From positions 1,178,001 through 1,242,000 of the forward strand of contig CM057062.1 of NCBI GenBank assembly GCA_029945375.1: 64,000 bases of DNA, given 5' to 3'. Under the pieces are notes generated by a model. The model was not told where the DNA came from, did not search any database, and saw only the letters and a program-made list of their open reading frames with translations. The position numbers and the translations under genes were made by a program. The DNA is from Agaricus subrufescens. Lineage: Eukaryota > Basidiomycota > Agaricomycetes > Agaricales > Agaricaceae. This document shows positions 10,292 through 22,193 of this stretch, piece after piece (the first letter of the stretch is position 1; each line of letters starts with the position of its first letter).

Positions 10292-13265
10292 ATGCCCGCC
10301 TTCTGTCCCCCCCTCCGTCAGCTCTTGCCTTTTCGCCGCTCACAGCGCTCTCGGTCACCAAATCCGCCTCCAGCTGACCCTGGTGATAACGAAGCCCCAT
10401 CCCGTTCTCCGTATCCTAGCCCGTCTCCTGCCTTGTCCTCTCGTCCTCCCTCTATACGTGGCGCCCCGGAGCAGCCCGTCCATGCCACTAGCACCTCTCA
10501 TCCGCTACTCTCAAGTGACCTAACAAATCCTCCAATTTTTCTAGGTCGCGGTCGTGATGACAGGTCAACAGGAAATTGCAGTGGTCTACCCTCGCAGGCT
10601 CTACAGCCAATCAACGTTGGTGGGCCGGAATCTGCGCCCCAGCCTACTCCCCAGGACTCGATCGCACATCCGCCCGCTCATCCCCCCCATGTTCCTAATC
10701 CCCAAGACTCGACTCAAGCCAAGCATCCCTCGTGTTCGTTCATGGGGGTGTCGCAGCAATCTTTTGGTTTGGAACACCAACATGTGAGTGTTGCTTGCGA
10801 TTATGCCTGTGGCCGAGACGCTGAGGCGTTCAAAGACGACGCCAGGACAGTGTTTGACGCTGCCACATTACACGACGCAAGAAAATTTCAAGGATGCGCA
10901 TGATAATACCATGGTGGGAACGACCTTCATTGAGGGCAATGGTAAGAGACGTCCAGTTCGCCAATATGTGTCAGGAGCTGAACAATGTCTTCGCTAGTCA
11001 TGTCAATGAACATCAACATGTCAACAAACTGTAAGCGGCCCGCCTCTCTCGCTACCACTACTGATCGCTACACTTGCAGTCATGAGGGACCTTCTGGAGA
11101 GGACGATCCGTGGAGCAGCGTCTGACTCCTCTGATCGCTATCCACCACCGCGTTGTCATCCTGGCACACGTTTGGAAATCCTCGAACGGTGCCTCCATTT
11201 CATCGCCCACTGCAGTGACCAGCAAAAGATGCGCTGGGTAGTTGGCTCAGCTGGTGTAGGCAAGTCGGCCATCATGCAAAGCGTCGCCGACTCTCCCCAA
11301 CTTAAAGTGGCCTCCAACGCGTCGGTCTTCTTTTCTATCAACGGACGTGATGATGGAACCAAGGCCATTATCACATTTTCCTATCAGCTTGCCACGAAAT
11401 CTAAAGTTTATCGTAATGTCATTGAGGACATAATCACACATGAACCATCCCTCCTGGAGTCATCAATACCTGTTCAATTCCAAAAATTCATTGTCGATCC
11501 CTTCATCCACAACCACGCCCTGAACTCTGCCGGGCGGGTGCTGATCATCATTGATGGACTTGATGAGTGCAAACAAACGCTCATTCAGGTCGAGCTCCTC
11601 GAACTTATCTCTACTTTCTGCATCTCGCACCCTTCCTCACCCGTCGCATGGCTCATCGCTAGCCGCCCCGAAACCCACATCACTTCTTTCTTTTCTAGAC
11701 CAGAAGTAGCACCGGCATATGTGAAGGAGGAAATTGCCGTGGATTCTGACAAGGCTCGGGCAGATGTCGAATCATATCTTCGCGACGAGTTGACAAAGAT
11801 GAGGAGGACATTTGACTTTCTCGGTCCTCAATGGGCTGATGAACAACATCTGTGGAAATTGGCGCGTGCTGCGGGCGGGCTATTCGCATATGCGGCTACT
11901 GCTATCAGATATATCGGAGATCCAAATGTCGGAGACCCGGTAACACAGTTCTCTGACGTCCTGAATGTCATCGATGAACTTCCTCTACACGATGTACCAC
12001 AGGATCAGCATCCGATGGTTTTACTTGATGCGTTGTATACCCGAATTCTGTCGAATATCCCTCCCAGAGTGTTGATAAATATTCGAAAACTCCTATTGTT
12101 ACTGGCATCGGATTGGGATTTTGCTTCCGATCTAACTCAAGATGAAGGGAACTTGATTGTCCTGTGTAATTGGTTAGGTATGACTGCCGATGAAGCATAT
12201 GCTGCTCTCAATCGCCTCCGGTCTGTTTTAAATTTGCCCCAACGCCATGAAGCCCATCTCAAAGCGCTCGAACCATTCCATAAATCATTCATCGACTACC
12301 TACACCGATCCGGATTTTCGCCTGATATCGTGCTTGAAGCGCAGAAAATCAAGACCCAATGTGCATTTAGGGTAATAAATGAAGCTCCTGGTGGTGTCGA
12401 TTTCGGTGATCGCGACTATTGGTCTAATTATGGCATGCTGGCTCGCACTGGTGGTACTGGTGGCCAGATTTCGATTACTTGGCACTTTAATGGGGGACAT
12501 GACTGGGATGATGATAAAACACGGTTGGCCATGTATAAGCTGGCTGTGGGAGAGGTTGTGACCGGGATGGAACGAAGAGATCCAGTGTTCCAGACCGAGT
12601 TCTGCGTTCGGCTCTTGACCACTCAATTTGCGACTTATGAAGGGGACAATTTTCCATATCATGAGTTTTGCGAATTTGTGTTTGTGAGTGCCACAGAATA
12701 TGGTTCTTTCATATCTGTGTGGCTAAAATTATGCATCAGGATAAATCTCGGTGTCATCAATTTATGATGTGCAGCATACTCAAGCAAATACCTACCCGGG
12801 CAATTCCTATCAGTGAACTCGATATTGATGTCCCACTTGAGGTCCAGTTCCATCGTCCCGTGACAACGATGACTCTACCTGACCCATGGAATTCATCTTG
12901 CGAGGTAAGTGAAATATTTGTGTTTAGGCGTTTCCGTTGAAAGTTTTGCTGTACAGCATGAACGGGTGGGCCAATGGGACCAAGGAAAGGAACACAGCTG
13001 GAAAACGGTCTTTAAGAAACATGAATGTAATTTCTGCATTCAAAAGCTTACACGCCAATTCTATAGTTGGACTAGCCGTCATCCGGATCATACTGTCCCA
13101 ATTATGTTCACTTCAGCAAAGCATACCTGTGTTGAAGTTCGGTTTGTTGATCCGGAGGATGGTGTATCAGAGTGGACTTATCAGTTCTGGCTTTGGCAAA
13201 GGCATGTTGACAAGCGTAAGAAGCTTAGGGAGCACTCTATACCATATTGTTTTTCTACCGAGTAG
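10292..13265 (+). CDS. NACHT-domain NLR-like protein, copy A
   Basis: Six exons splice without a stop: 10292-10783, 10851-10941, 10998-11030, 11080-12683, 12740-12904, 12957-13265 (about 897 residues). The start was chosen because copies B, C and D have matching ATGs and N-termini. Residues 1-164 are a Ser/Pro/Arg-rich disordered region. Mini-exons 2 and 3 encode an Asn/Thr-rich linker. Exon 4 holds the NACHT NTPase: P-loop GSAGVGKS near residue 261, Walker B LIIIDGLDEC near 360, sensor LIASRPE near 400. A helical region follows, with GGLFAYAATAIRYI and FHKSFIDYL as in mushroom NLRs. No WD40, ankyrin or TPR repeats follow. Instead a roughly 260-residue C-terminal region ends with C-x2-C and FVDPEDGVSEW, which I do not recognise. 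STAND NTPases of this type are thought to act in fungal non-self recognition and programmed cell death; the trigger here is unknown. Probably cytosolic. Confidence 0.88.
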
Positions 13266-15601
13266 GTCACGTTGCAAATTTTGGTATTAGTATCTCTGAG
13301 TTTCGAAATTATGAATATTTCCGCGATCTCTGTACAACTTTTGACGCTATGCGTTCACAGTCTCATTTAATGACACTAATATACTTCTTTTATCAAATCG
13401 TTCTTATTTCCATACCTGGGCTGCGTTCTGGTGTTGCGTACGAGTAGCACTTGTCCAATGTACTTTCCTGCTACAGACACTCTGATATATCCGGAGCGGC
13501 TGTTTGGCGGGCTAGTCAATCAATACATGGTAATATTGAGACATAAGTGCATGAGTCTAGTCATATAGTCCGATCTGAGGGTAATCTGTTGACTAGTACG
13601 TGTGCCTACTCCTCGAGGAGACACAAGCCAACAGTCATCAGAAAATAAGTATGGAATATGGTAACATGAAGTTCCAACATCTGCATCTAATGGTAATACG
13701 GAGACATGAGTACGTTAACAACGGTTCCAGACTCCTATCTAAGCATAATGTATTGAGTAGTAGTAGGTCTGTTCTTCGAGGGGACACGAGCCAACTGTAT
13801 CAGGATGGGACATGGGGGAATAAGGCTACCGCTCGCCAAAAGGTCCTGTGAGCCTACGAGGAAGAGCCTCTTGTAGCGATATTGACGGATTCATTTGCGA
13901 CGGGCTTGCAGATATTGTAAGGCCGTCCAATCTTCTCGATCTGGGAGGGTATTACTCAACGGAACAGAGTTTGGGGACACTCGCAAATGCTGCACACTCG
14001 ATATTTGTGTATGCACATATTGTGGGCAAACGTATCTAGATGAACAGTGGAATGTAACTAGATGTGTGTAAGACGGCCATTGGTAAAGTTGTATGATGGA
14101 TGGTGCATGCCGATCCTACCTCCTAGGGTATACGCTGCCCTCAACTTTCGAAGTAGGATGCCATTTTCCAAATGACATGTTGTGTGATCCTCATTTATCA
14201 AGTGGTAGAGTCAAATCTCAATGTCAGGAACTCTGGCCAAGGCATATTCAAAAGCATATACACCCTACAGCGGGCGACATTTCATGTACACCGCTGCTTT
14301 GGCATTCCACTAAAGGCGTGATATATGTATCGTATCTCATCGAGTCCATATTGCAACTTGAAATACTTGCCGCCATTGGCCATGTCCGATTGGATACAGT
14401 AGTTCTGTTGGAATGTATGTTCAAGAAAATCATAGCAGTAAGTGACAGTAATGTACCATACGTGTTTTATCCATCATAAATGTTGTTCGACTCGATGACA
14501 AAGTCAGTGCGGCCGGTTGCTACGATCCTGCAAAAGCTATCACCAGAGTATACCATACAAAACACAACAGCTTTTCTGGCCGGGCCGTTCAACTAAGGCT
14601 GAGGCGAAGGTAAGAGAGAGTGCTGTGGCAGGTGAACGGTATGGCTGGCCAGAATAGTAGAATGTGGATGAATGTGTAGAATGCGGCCATTAGCGAAGTT
14701 GTATATAGCCTGGAGAATGCGCTGAGAAGCTTAGGGGTCAATACAGAATGTGGGCGTGAAAGATCAAGGTAAACGTCAAATGGCGAGACTAGAGGGGTTG
14801 CGAAGGATACCTGAACGAGATTCAGCTGGTCAGTGCCTCTGAGTTCAAGGACATTCCGCTAAGCAGAATACTGCGTAAAATGACTAGGAATGAATGCCAT
14901 ACAGTGCGGACAATCACTAAACAATGTTGATAACCTACGCAATGATAGACTCAAATGTGTCCTGTTTTTTTCCTTCTAGCTTGCTGTCTGATCTCCGATG
15001 TAATGTCGGATGCAGACCCTAACTTCCAAGGTGTGTTCTGTATTTGTGTCCTAGTTACAAAATTGGAGAAGCTGGATGACAGTTTTCGTAATGTGCTGTG
15101 TGATTCCGTATTCGCGGGTGCCTCATGCCCCGTTTCTTGGCGTGTTCGCAAAGCTGGATTAGTTGTAACTTGTAAGACTGGAGTTGCAACATTTATGATA
15201 CGCTACAAGAGGGCTCAAGGATTTGTGGTCCTGCTTATTCGAAATTATACGATGCTTTGAGTGCCGATGGAAGGACAGACGGTAGTGGTAGTCGATGAAG
15301 AATAGGATGGATCAAGGGAAGTAGGGAGGGTGACAGATTTGGAGGGGGGGAGGCGTTTGGTGTGATGGGGGCAGTCATGAGTAGGGGGCGTTGGAGGTCG
15401 GAGGCGCCGTGATGTCAAGGTTGCTACAAGGTCATGGGATGGAGACGTCGGTGAGTTTGATGCCTAGAAAGTGTGTAGATTGGCGCACCCGATTGCCCAC
15501 CGCCCGAGGCACCGGATCTGTGGGAAAGATGCGGGCACTAGTCCTTCGATGGAGGCACATTGCACTCGCGTGAATGCTCCTTGCTGGCCCCCACATTGGC
15601 C
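13266..15601. other. Spacer of the NLR array
   Basis: No conserved gene. 13,570-14,640 is paralogous to 30,056-31,700, and 14,640-15,600 is paralogous to 9,390-10,290 and 39,120-40,050. Small open frames here (for example 14,955-15,260) are not kept open in the paralogous copies, so I do not call them. This copy keeps its CpG sites, unlike the one at 30 kb. Confidence 0.7.
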
Positions 15602-18569
15602 ATGCCCGCCTTCTGTATCCCCCTCCGTCAGCTCTTGCCTTTCCGCCGCTCACAGCGCTCTCGTTCACCAAATTCAGCTTCAGCTGGGCCTGGTGATAAC
15701 GAAGCCTTATCCCATTCTCCGCATCCTAGCCCTTCCCCTGCTCTGTCCTCTCGTCCTCCCTCTACATGTGGTGCCCCGGAGCAGCCCGTCCATGCCATTG
15801 GCACCTCTCGTCTGCTACCCTCAAGTGACCTAGCAAATCCTCCAATTTTTGTAGGTCGTGGTCGTGACAGGTCAACAGAAAATCCCAGTGGTTCACCCTC
15901 GCAGGTTCTACAGCCAATCAACGCTGTTGGACCGGAACCTGCGTCCCAGCCTACTCCACAAGATTCGATTGCGCACCCGCCCACTCATCCCCCCTTTCTT
16001 CCTGATTCCCAAGACTTGACTCAAGCCATGCATCCCACGTGTTCGCTCGTGGGGGTGTCGCAGCAATCTTTTGCCATAGAACATCAGCGCGTGAGTATTG
16101 TTTGTGATTATGCCTGTGAGCCGGGATGCTGAGACATTCGAAGACGACGCCAGGAGAGAGTTCAGCGCTGTCACAGTACACAATGCAAGAAAATTTCAAG
16201 GATGCGCATGATTTTACCATGGTGGGGCCGACCTTCATCAAAGGCAATGGTGAGAGACGTCCAGTTTGCCAATACGTGTCAGGAGCTGAACAATGTCTTC
16301 GCTAGTCACATTGACAAATATCAACACGTCGACATACTGTAAGCGGCCCACCTCTTTCGTTGCCACTACTGATCGCTATACTTGCAGTCATGGAAAAACT
16401 TCTGGAGAGGACGATCCGAGGAGCAGCTTCTGATTCCTCCGATCGTTATCCACCACCGCGTTGTCATCCCGGCACACGTTTGGAAATCCTCGAACGATGC
16501 CTCCATTTCATCGCCCACTGCAGTGACCAGCAAAAGATGCGCTGGGTAGTTGGCTCAGCTGGTGTAGGCAAATCGGCCATCATGCAAAGCGTCGCCGACT
16601 CTCCCCAACTTAAAGTGGCCTCCAACGCGTCGGTCTTCTTTTCTATCAATGGACGTGATGATGGAACCAAGGCCATTATCACATTTTCCTACCAGCTTGC
16701 CGCGAAATCTAAAGTTTATTGTAATGTCATCGAGGATATAATTACACATGAACCATCTCTCCTGGAATCGTCTATACCTCGTCAATTCCAAAAATTCATT
16801 GTTGATCCCTTCATCCACAACCACGCCCTGAACTCTGCTGGCCGGGTGCTGATCATCATCGACGGACTTGATGAATGCAAACAAACACATATCCAAGTCG
16901 AGCTCCTCGAACTTGTCTCTACTTTCTGCATTTCGCACCCTTCCTCACCCATCGCATGGCTGATTGCTAGCCGCCCCGAAACCCACATCACTTCTTTCTT
17001 TTCTAGACCAGAAGTAGCACCGGCATATGTGAAGGAGGAAATTGCCGTGGATTCTGACAAGGCTCGGGCAGATGTCGAATCATATCTTCGCGACGAGTTG
17101 ACAAAGATGAGGAGGACATTTGACTTTCTCGGTCCTCAATGGCCTGATGAACAACATCTGTGGAAATTGGCGCGTGCTGCGGGCGGGCTATTTGCATATG
17201 CGGCTACTGCCACGAGATACATTGGAGATCCAAATGTTGGAGACCCGGTATCGCAGCTCTCTGACGTCCTGAATGTCATTGATGAGCTTCCTCTACACGA
17301 TGTGCCACAGGACCAACACCCGATGGCTCTACTTGATGCATTGTATACCCGAATTCTGTCGAATATTCCTCGCAGAGTGTTGATAAATATTCGAAAACTC
17401 CTATTGTTACTGGCATCCGATTGGGATTCTGCTCTCGACCTTCAAGATGAAAAGAACTTTGTTGTCCTGTGCAATTGGTTAGGTATGACTGCCGATGAAG
17501 CATATGCTGCTCTCAATCGCCTCCGGTCTGTTTTGAATTTGCCCCAACGCCATGAAGCCCATGGAAAAGTGCCCGAACCATTCCATAAATCATTCATCGA
17601 CTACTTATACCGGTCCGCATTTTCGCCTGATATCGTACTTGAAGCGCAGGAAATCAAGAGCCAATGCGCGATCAGGGTATTAAACGAAGCCTCTGGTAGT
17701 GTTGATTTTGGCGATAGATATTATGGCTTTTACTATGGCAGGCTGGCTCATACTGGTGGTACAGGTGACCAGATTTCGATTACTTGGTGGATTAATGAGG
17801 GAGTTAACTGGGGTGATGATAAAACACGATTGGGTATGTATAAGCTGGCCGTGGGAGAAGTTGTGGCCGGGATGAAACGAGGAGATCCAGTGTTCCAGAC
17901 TGAGTTCTACGTTCGGCTCTTGACCACTCAATTTGTGATCTATGACCAGGTCAATTTTCCACATCATAAGTTGTGCGAATTTGTGTTTGTGAGTGTCACA
18001 GAATCTGTTTCTTTCATATCTGTGTGACTAAAATTATGCATCAGGATAAATCTTGGTGTCGTCAATTCATGATGTGTGGCGTACTCAAGCAAATACCTGC
18101 CAGGGTAATTCCCATCACCCAAATCAGCAATTATTTGGAACTTGAACTGCAATTCTATCATCCCGTGACAACGACGCCTCTACCTGACCCATGGAATTCA
18201 TCTTGCGAGGTGAGTGAAAGATTTTTGTTTGTGTGTACCCATTGACGTTGTCCTGTACAGCATGAACGGGTGGGCCAATGGGACCAAGGAAAGGAGTACG
18301 GTTGGACAACGGTCTTTCAGAAACGTCACTGTCATTTCTGCCTTGAAAGGCTTGAACGCCAATTCAAGAGTTGGATTAGCCATAATCCGGATCATACTGT
18401 CCTAATTATGTTCACTGCAACAAAATACAGCTGTGTTGAAGTTCAGCTTGTTGATCCGGAGGATGGTGTATCAGAGTGGACTTATCGTTTCTGGATTCGG
18501 TGCTTTTATGATGACGAGCTTAGGAAGCTTAGGGAGCATTATATAACATCTTGTTTTTCTACCGAGTAG
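15602..18569 (+). CDS. NACHT-domain NLR-like protein, copy B
   Basis: Same six-exon structure as copy A: 15602-16090, 16159-16249, 16306-16338, 16388-17988, 18045-18209, 18261-18569 (about 895 residues, no stop). Exons 2, 3, 5 and 6 have identical lengths to copy A. The NACHT region is almost identical, with the same P-loop, Walker B and SRPE motifs. The segment encoded by about 17,690-17,840 differs strongly from A and C, and exon 5 is also diverged. The start is 5,310 bp from that of A, which gives the size of the duplicated unit. The same unassigned C-terminal domain is present. Nothing suggests inactivation. The 9-bp-TSD transposon begins 328 bp after the stop and may affect the 3' region. 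Confidence 0.88.
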
Positions 18570-18896
18570 CTCTCATTTCAAATTCTGGCCCTAATTTGTA
18601 TCTCTGACTTTGGAATTTATGGATGTTTTCTGCGATCTCTGTACAACTTTTGATGTTATGCATTCACATTCTAATTTAATGACACCAATTTACTTCTTTT
18701 ATCAAATTGTTCTTTTTTCCATCCCAGGGCTGAGTTCTAATGTCATGTACAAGCAGCACTTGTCCAATGTACTTTCCTGCTACAGACACCCCGATATATC
18801 CTGAGCAGCTGTTTTGCTGGCAAGTCAATCGATGCATGGTAATATGGAGACATGAGTGTGTGAATAATAGTTATATAGTCTGATCTAAGGGTAGTC
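18570..18896. other. Spacer after NLR copy B
   Basis: Paralogous to the region after copy A. The last nine bases, AGGGTAGTC, are the left copy of the target-site duplication of the following element. Confidence 0.7.
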
Positions 18897-20005
18897 CAGG
18901 CTCCTACCCAGCCCCTTTTGTGCTTCGGACTTTGCCATGTAAACACAGACAAATGCAATCTAGTTGCAGTCCTAGTGCAGCAAGGGGCTGGCACTTTATG
19001 TCAATCAGCCATCACTGGTGGCTGACCTAATTCTCTAAAAATGGGATTATAATGAATATTTGTTTTTGACATCTATTGTGACATGACATCTGTCATACGA
19101 GTTCGGAATGACTGACTTCTGCAGCATCAATGTTGTCATACAAGAGTTCAAAGTATCCTTGTCAATTACCCTGCATAGAGGTACCAGGAAAAGGCTACAG
19201 TAACATGGTAGTTAAGGAAGCTGTTGGCATTTTGCCATTTACATCTGAAATTATACATGACTGAACTGTTGAAGAGACTAGATCGGTGTAAATGTGGAAA
19301 ATAAAATATAAAAATATAAAATCAAATGTGAATGCAACCCTTTGAATTACACTGAGTCTTGAGTGCAGTTTGTGGGGAGAATAAATCAGAAAGAAAGTGA
19401 AAGTAAGAGTCTTAATTAAGTATTAAATGAAAATAGGGGTAGAATAGAAATGTGAAACAAGTCTCAACTGAATAGAGACCTCTTCCAGACCTATGCTGTT
19501 TCAATTAGAACCTTTGCAACAAGGGGCTAAGCTCACAATGACTGTCCTCAATAGGATGGGTTAGACACCTATCTAGGAGGGGTAGTGAGTCCACCCTAGT
19601 GATGCCTCAACAAACTTGGAGAGTCTTGACCTGCCTTCGTGCTTTGAGAGACTGCAAGACAAGTCAAGCTAGCACTGAATGCTATTGTGATCCTATTAGA
19701 CCAGTGAAGATACTCTCTCAAGCAGAACACAAGTCCTTCCAAGTTGAGAAAGAACTTTAAGAAATGTTTAGAACACTGTGAAGTTTAACCAAACTCAATT
19801 TCACTTGCACAGTGCTTGGGCAAAGATTTGATCCTGAACCTTGTCCTCAACTGGTGACTATACTGTATATGATACACAATAAAAAACTGAGACAAAATAA
19901 ACAAATATGAAACAGATAACCAAGTCTGTATCCAGCACTGAATGGGTATAGTCTCCTTGACTCATCCTTCACCACCAATCAACAGTCTTGACTATTCAGT
20001 CTCCT

Positions 20006-20652
20006 TGTTATATCCCGTTTCCAGAACTTTCCAATCATTCCCGACATTTCCTTTTCTATCTAGAACGTTCCATTTCCATTTCCGGTATGTTCCAAGGTAT
20101 CCCGCTGTCAAGTTTCCTTTCAATGGGATCCGCTCGGGACCATTGTCTTTCGGGTTCCTTTAATTGGTAAGTCCGCTTCCCAGAACCGGTAGTGGTTGGC
20201 CAGTTATGCTGTAGTTCCCTTTCCGGAACTACAGTTGTGCTCCCGTGGTTGCTCTATGACCAACGCAATGCGGGCCGTAACTTTCCAACGGCCAATGCGA
20301 CTGTATCCGGATCAGTACTCATTCCTATTGTGATGTGATTGCTATATCTCTATTCCGATTCCTATTTCTATTTTCCGGAACTATTCCTTTTCCGTAATTT
20401 ACTCCTGTATACCTTTATATATAAGTTCCGCATTCCTGTATCTATTCCTCAGTCTGAAATCGACTTAGATTCTATTCCCTCTCAATTCCTATCCTTCCGC
20501 TAAGCGTTCTGCAACCTGTATTCTATTCCACTATCACTCTCTAGGCATCTGGAACCCACTGGAGGGCACAGTGCGCCTTTGTGTCGCTGAGGCCAACGCC
20601 TATCCCCAGAATGGAACCGCCTAGTTCCGACTCTGCGGTCGTAGTCTTAACA
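20006..20652 (+). repeat. 5' LTR of gypsy element
   Basis: A 647-bp direct repeat of 27,543-28,189 with TG...CA ends. It contains a TATATATAAG stretch near 20,415 that could be the promoter TATA box. Confidence 0.93.
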
Positions 20653-20697
20653 GTATTTCAGACTCCCGCTCCAGCTGGTTCCACACTTCGCTTTTGT

Positions 20698-22167
20698 ATG
20701 AGTCGCACTCGCAGTGTTACTTTCGCATCTGGTACTCCTCCTGGCGACATTCCGCTTCCCCCTGCTCATCAACCTAAACCTTGCAGTTCCGCGAAAACTT
20801 CGGATTCTCATACCCCTGTTTCCAAAACCCCTGACATGTCTCACCAAGTTTCCGGTTCGGGTTCTCGCACCCCTCAAGACCGGGAAGGTTCTCAATTGGT
20901 ACCCCCTGGTCGCTCTCAGGAGGGTACTCCTGTTTCCGACATTCCTGGTACTCACCAGAACCCCAGAATTTACGATGGATCGGGTGGAAGGGAAAAGGGT
21001 AAGGGAAGAGATGGTGGTGGTGATGGTGATGACGGAGGTGGAGATGGAGGTGGAGATCCGGGAGATGAGGATGGAGATGGAGAAGAGGATGGAGATGACG
21101 ATGAAGCTGGTCAACATGTTCTGAATCGCGTTTTAGCCAACCTCCTATCAACTATCTTGGATACACTCACTCAGAATTCTTTGCAACCTCCTGCCAAAAC
21201 TCCTAAAGTTGCAATCAAGGAACCGACTTCTTTCAACGGCAAGGAACCTCACAAGCTCAATGAATTCATTTTTCAGTGCCGCCTCTACTTCGAGGCTAAT
21301 CCAAATCAATTTCCGTCACAACACACAAAGGTTTCCTTCGCCCTCTCTTATCTTTCCGGTTCCGCTCAAACTTGGTTTCAAACAACTCTCGAGGAGAATC
21401 CGATATGGGAATTAGTTCCCTGGTATAATGACTGGGACTTGTTCATTGATGAACTTGTCTCCAATTTTGGTTCCTTGGATCCGGTAAACGAGGCTGCGGA
21501 AGAGATTGAGCATCTTACCATGTCTGCTAATGACCACATCAACAAGTATAACATCTCATTTACTTGCCTCGCATTGCATCTTCACTGGCCGGATTCTGTT
21601 TTGGTCCATCACTATTATTGCGGTCTTCCCGATCGCATCAAGGACATACTTTCCTCACTTCCAACTGACAAACCCTCTACTCTTTGGGAATTATGGGACC
21701 TGGCTATGCGCATCGACAACCGCCACTGGGAACGCCATCACGAACAGAACCGTGCCAACAAGCAATCCACTTCGAAGGACTCCAACCCACAACAAAAGCA
21801 GAAGAACAAACCCGCAAATTCCGGCAACAACAATTCGCAATTGCAATCATTGTCTTCCGGTAACCAATCCAACAACAATGCTAAACCTGGAAAACCCGCA
21901 AACGCAAATTTGCAATCCGGTTCCTCTTCCTCTTCCTCAAATCCTCTCGCAAACGTCCTCGGTCGCAATGGCAAACTCACTCCTCAAGAACGCCAGCGTC
22001 GGAAGGACAAGAACTTGTGTATGTTCTGCGGAGGAGGCGGCCATACCACTGAGAATTGCCTGAAGAAGAATACCAGCAAATCCAACAACTCTAACAAGCC
22101 AAAGGGCCGATCAGCTGTAGCTGAAGGTACTTCCATGAGTTCCGCTCCTGCGAGCTCGGGAAACTAA
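20698..22167 (+). CDS. gag: gag of gypsy element
   Basis: The frame is open for about 489 residues from the first ATG beyond the LTR. The N-terminal third is disordered and then Gly/Asp/Glu-rich (about residues 85-145). The middle matches a Ty3-type capsid, with FNGKEPHKLNEFIFQC and SGSAQTWF. A Gln/Asn/Ser-rich stretch leads to one CCHC zinc knuckle (CMFCGGGGHTTENC) near the C-terminus, which binds RNA during packaging. The frame also extends upstream into the LTR to 20,581, but ATG 20,698 gives a normal gag start. gag itself looks intact, in contrast to pol. Confidence 0.85.
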   Translation: MSRTRSVTFASGTPPGDIPLPPAHQPKPCSSAKTSDSHTPVSKTPDMSHQVSGSGSRTPQDREGSQLVPPGRSQEGTPVSDIPGTHQNPRIYDGSGGREKGKGRDGGGDGDDGGGDGGGDPGDEDGDGEEDGDDDEAGQHVLNRVLANLLSTILDTLTQNSLQPPAKTPKVAIKEPTSFNGKEPHKLNEFIFQCRLYFEANPNQFPSQHTKVSFALSYLSGSAQTWFQTTLEENPIWELVPWYNDWDLFIDELVSNFGSLDPVNEAAEEIEHLTMSANDHINKYNISFTCLALHLHWPDSVLVHHYYCGLPDRIKDILSSLPTDKPSTLWELWDLAMRIDNRHWERHHEQNRANKQSTSKDSNPQQKQKNKPANSGNNNSQLQSLSSGNQSNNNAKPGKPANANLQSGSSSSSSNPLANVLGRNGKLTPQERQRRKDKNLCMFCGGGGHTTENCLKKNTSKSNNSNKPKGRSAVAEGTSMSSAPASSGN

Positions 22168-22193
22168 TCCACGGTCCCCTTGACTCTGCACAG

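Noticed and set aside
14955..15260. 101-codon frame with hydrophobic start
   Set aside because: The same sequence in the copy at 39.4-39.7 kb is interrupted, so coding conservation is not supported.
20653..20700. tRNA primer-binding site after the 5' LTR
   Set aside because: No TGG-starting stretch directly at the LTR boundary matches a tRNA end I can recall; self-priming is possible but not shown.
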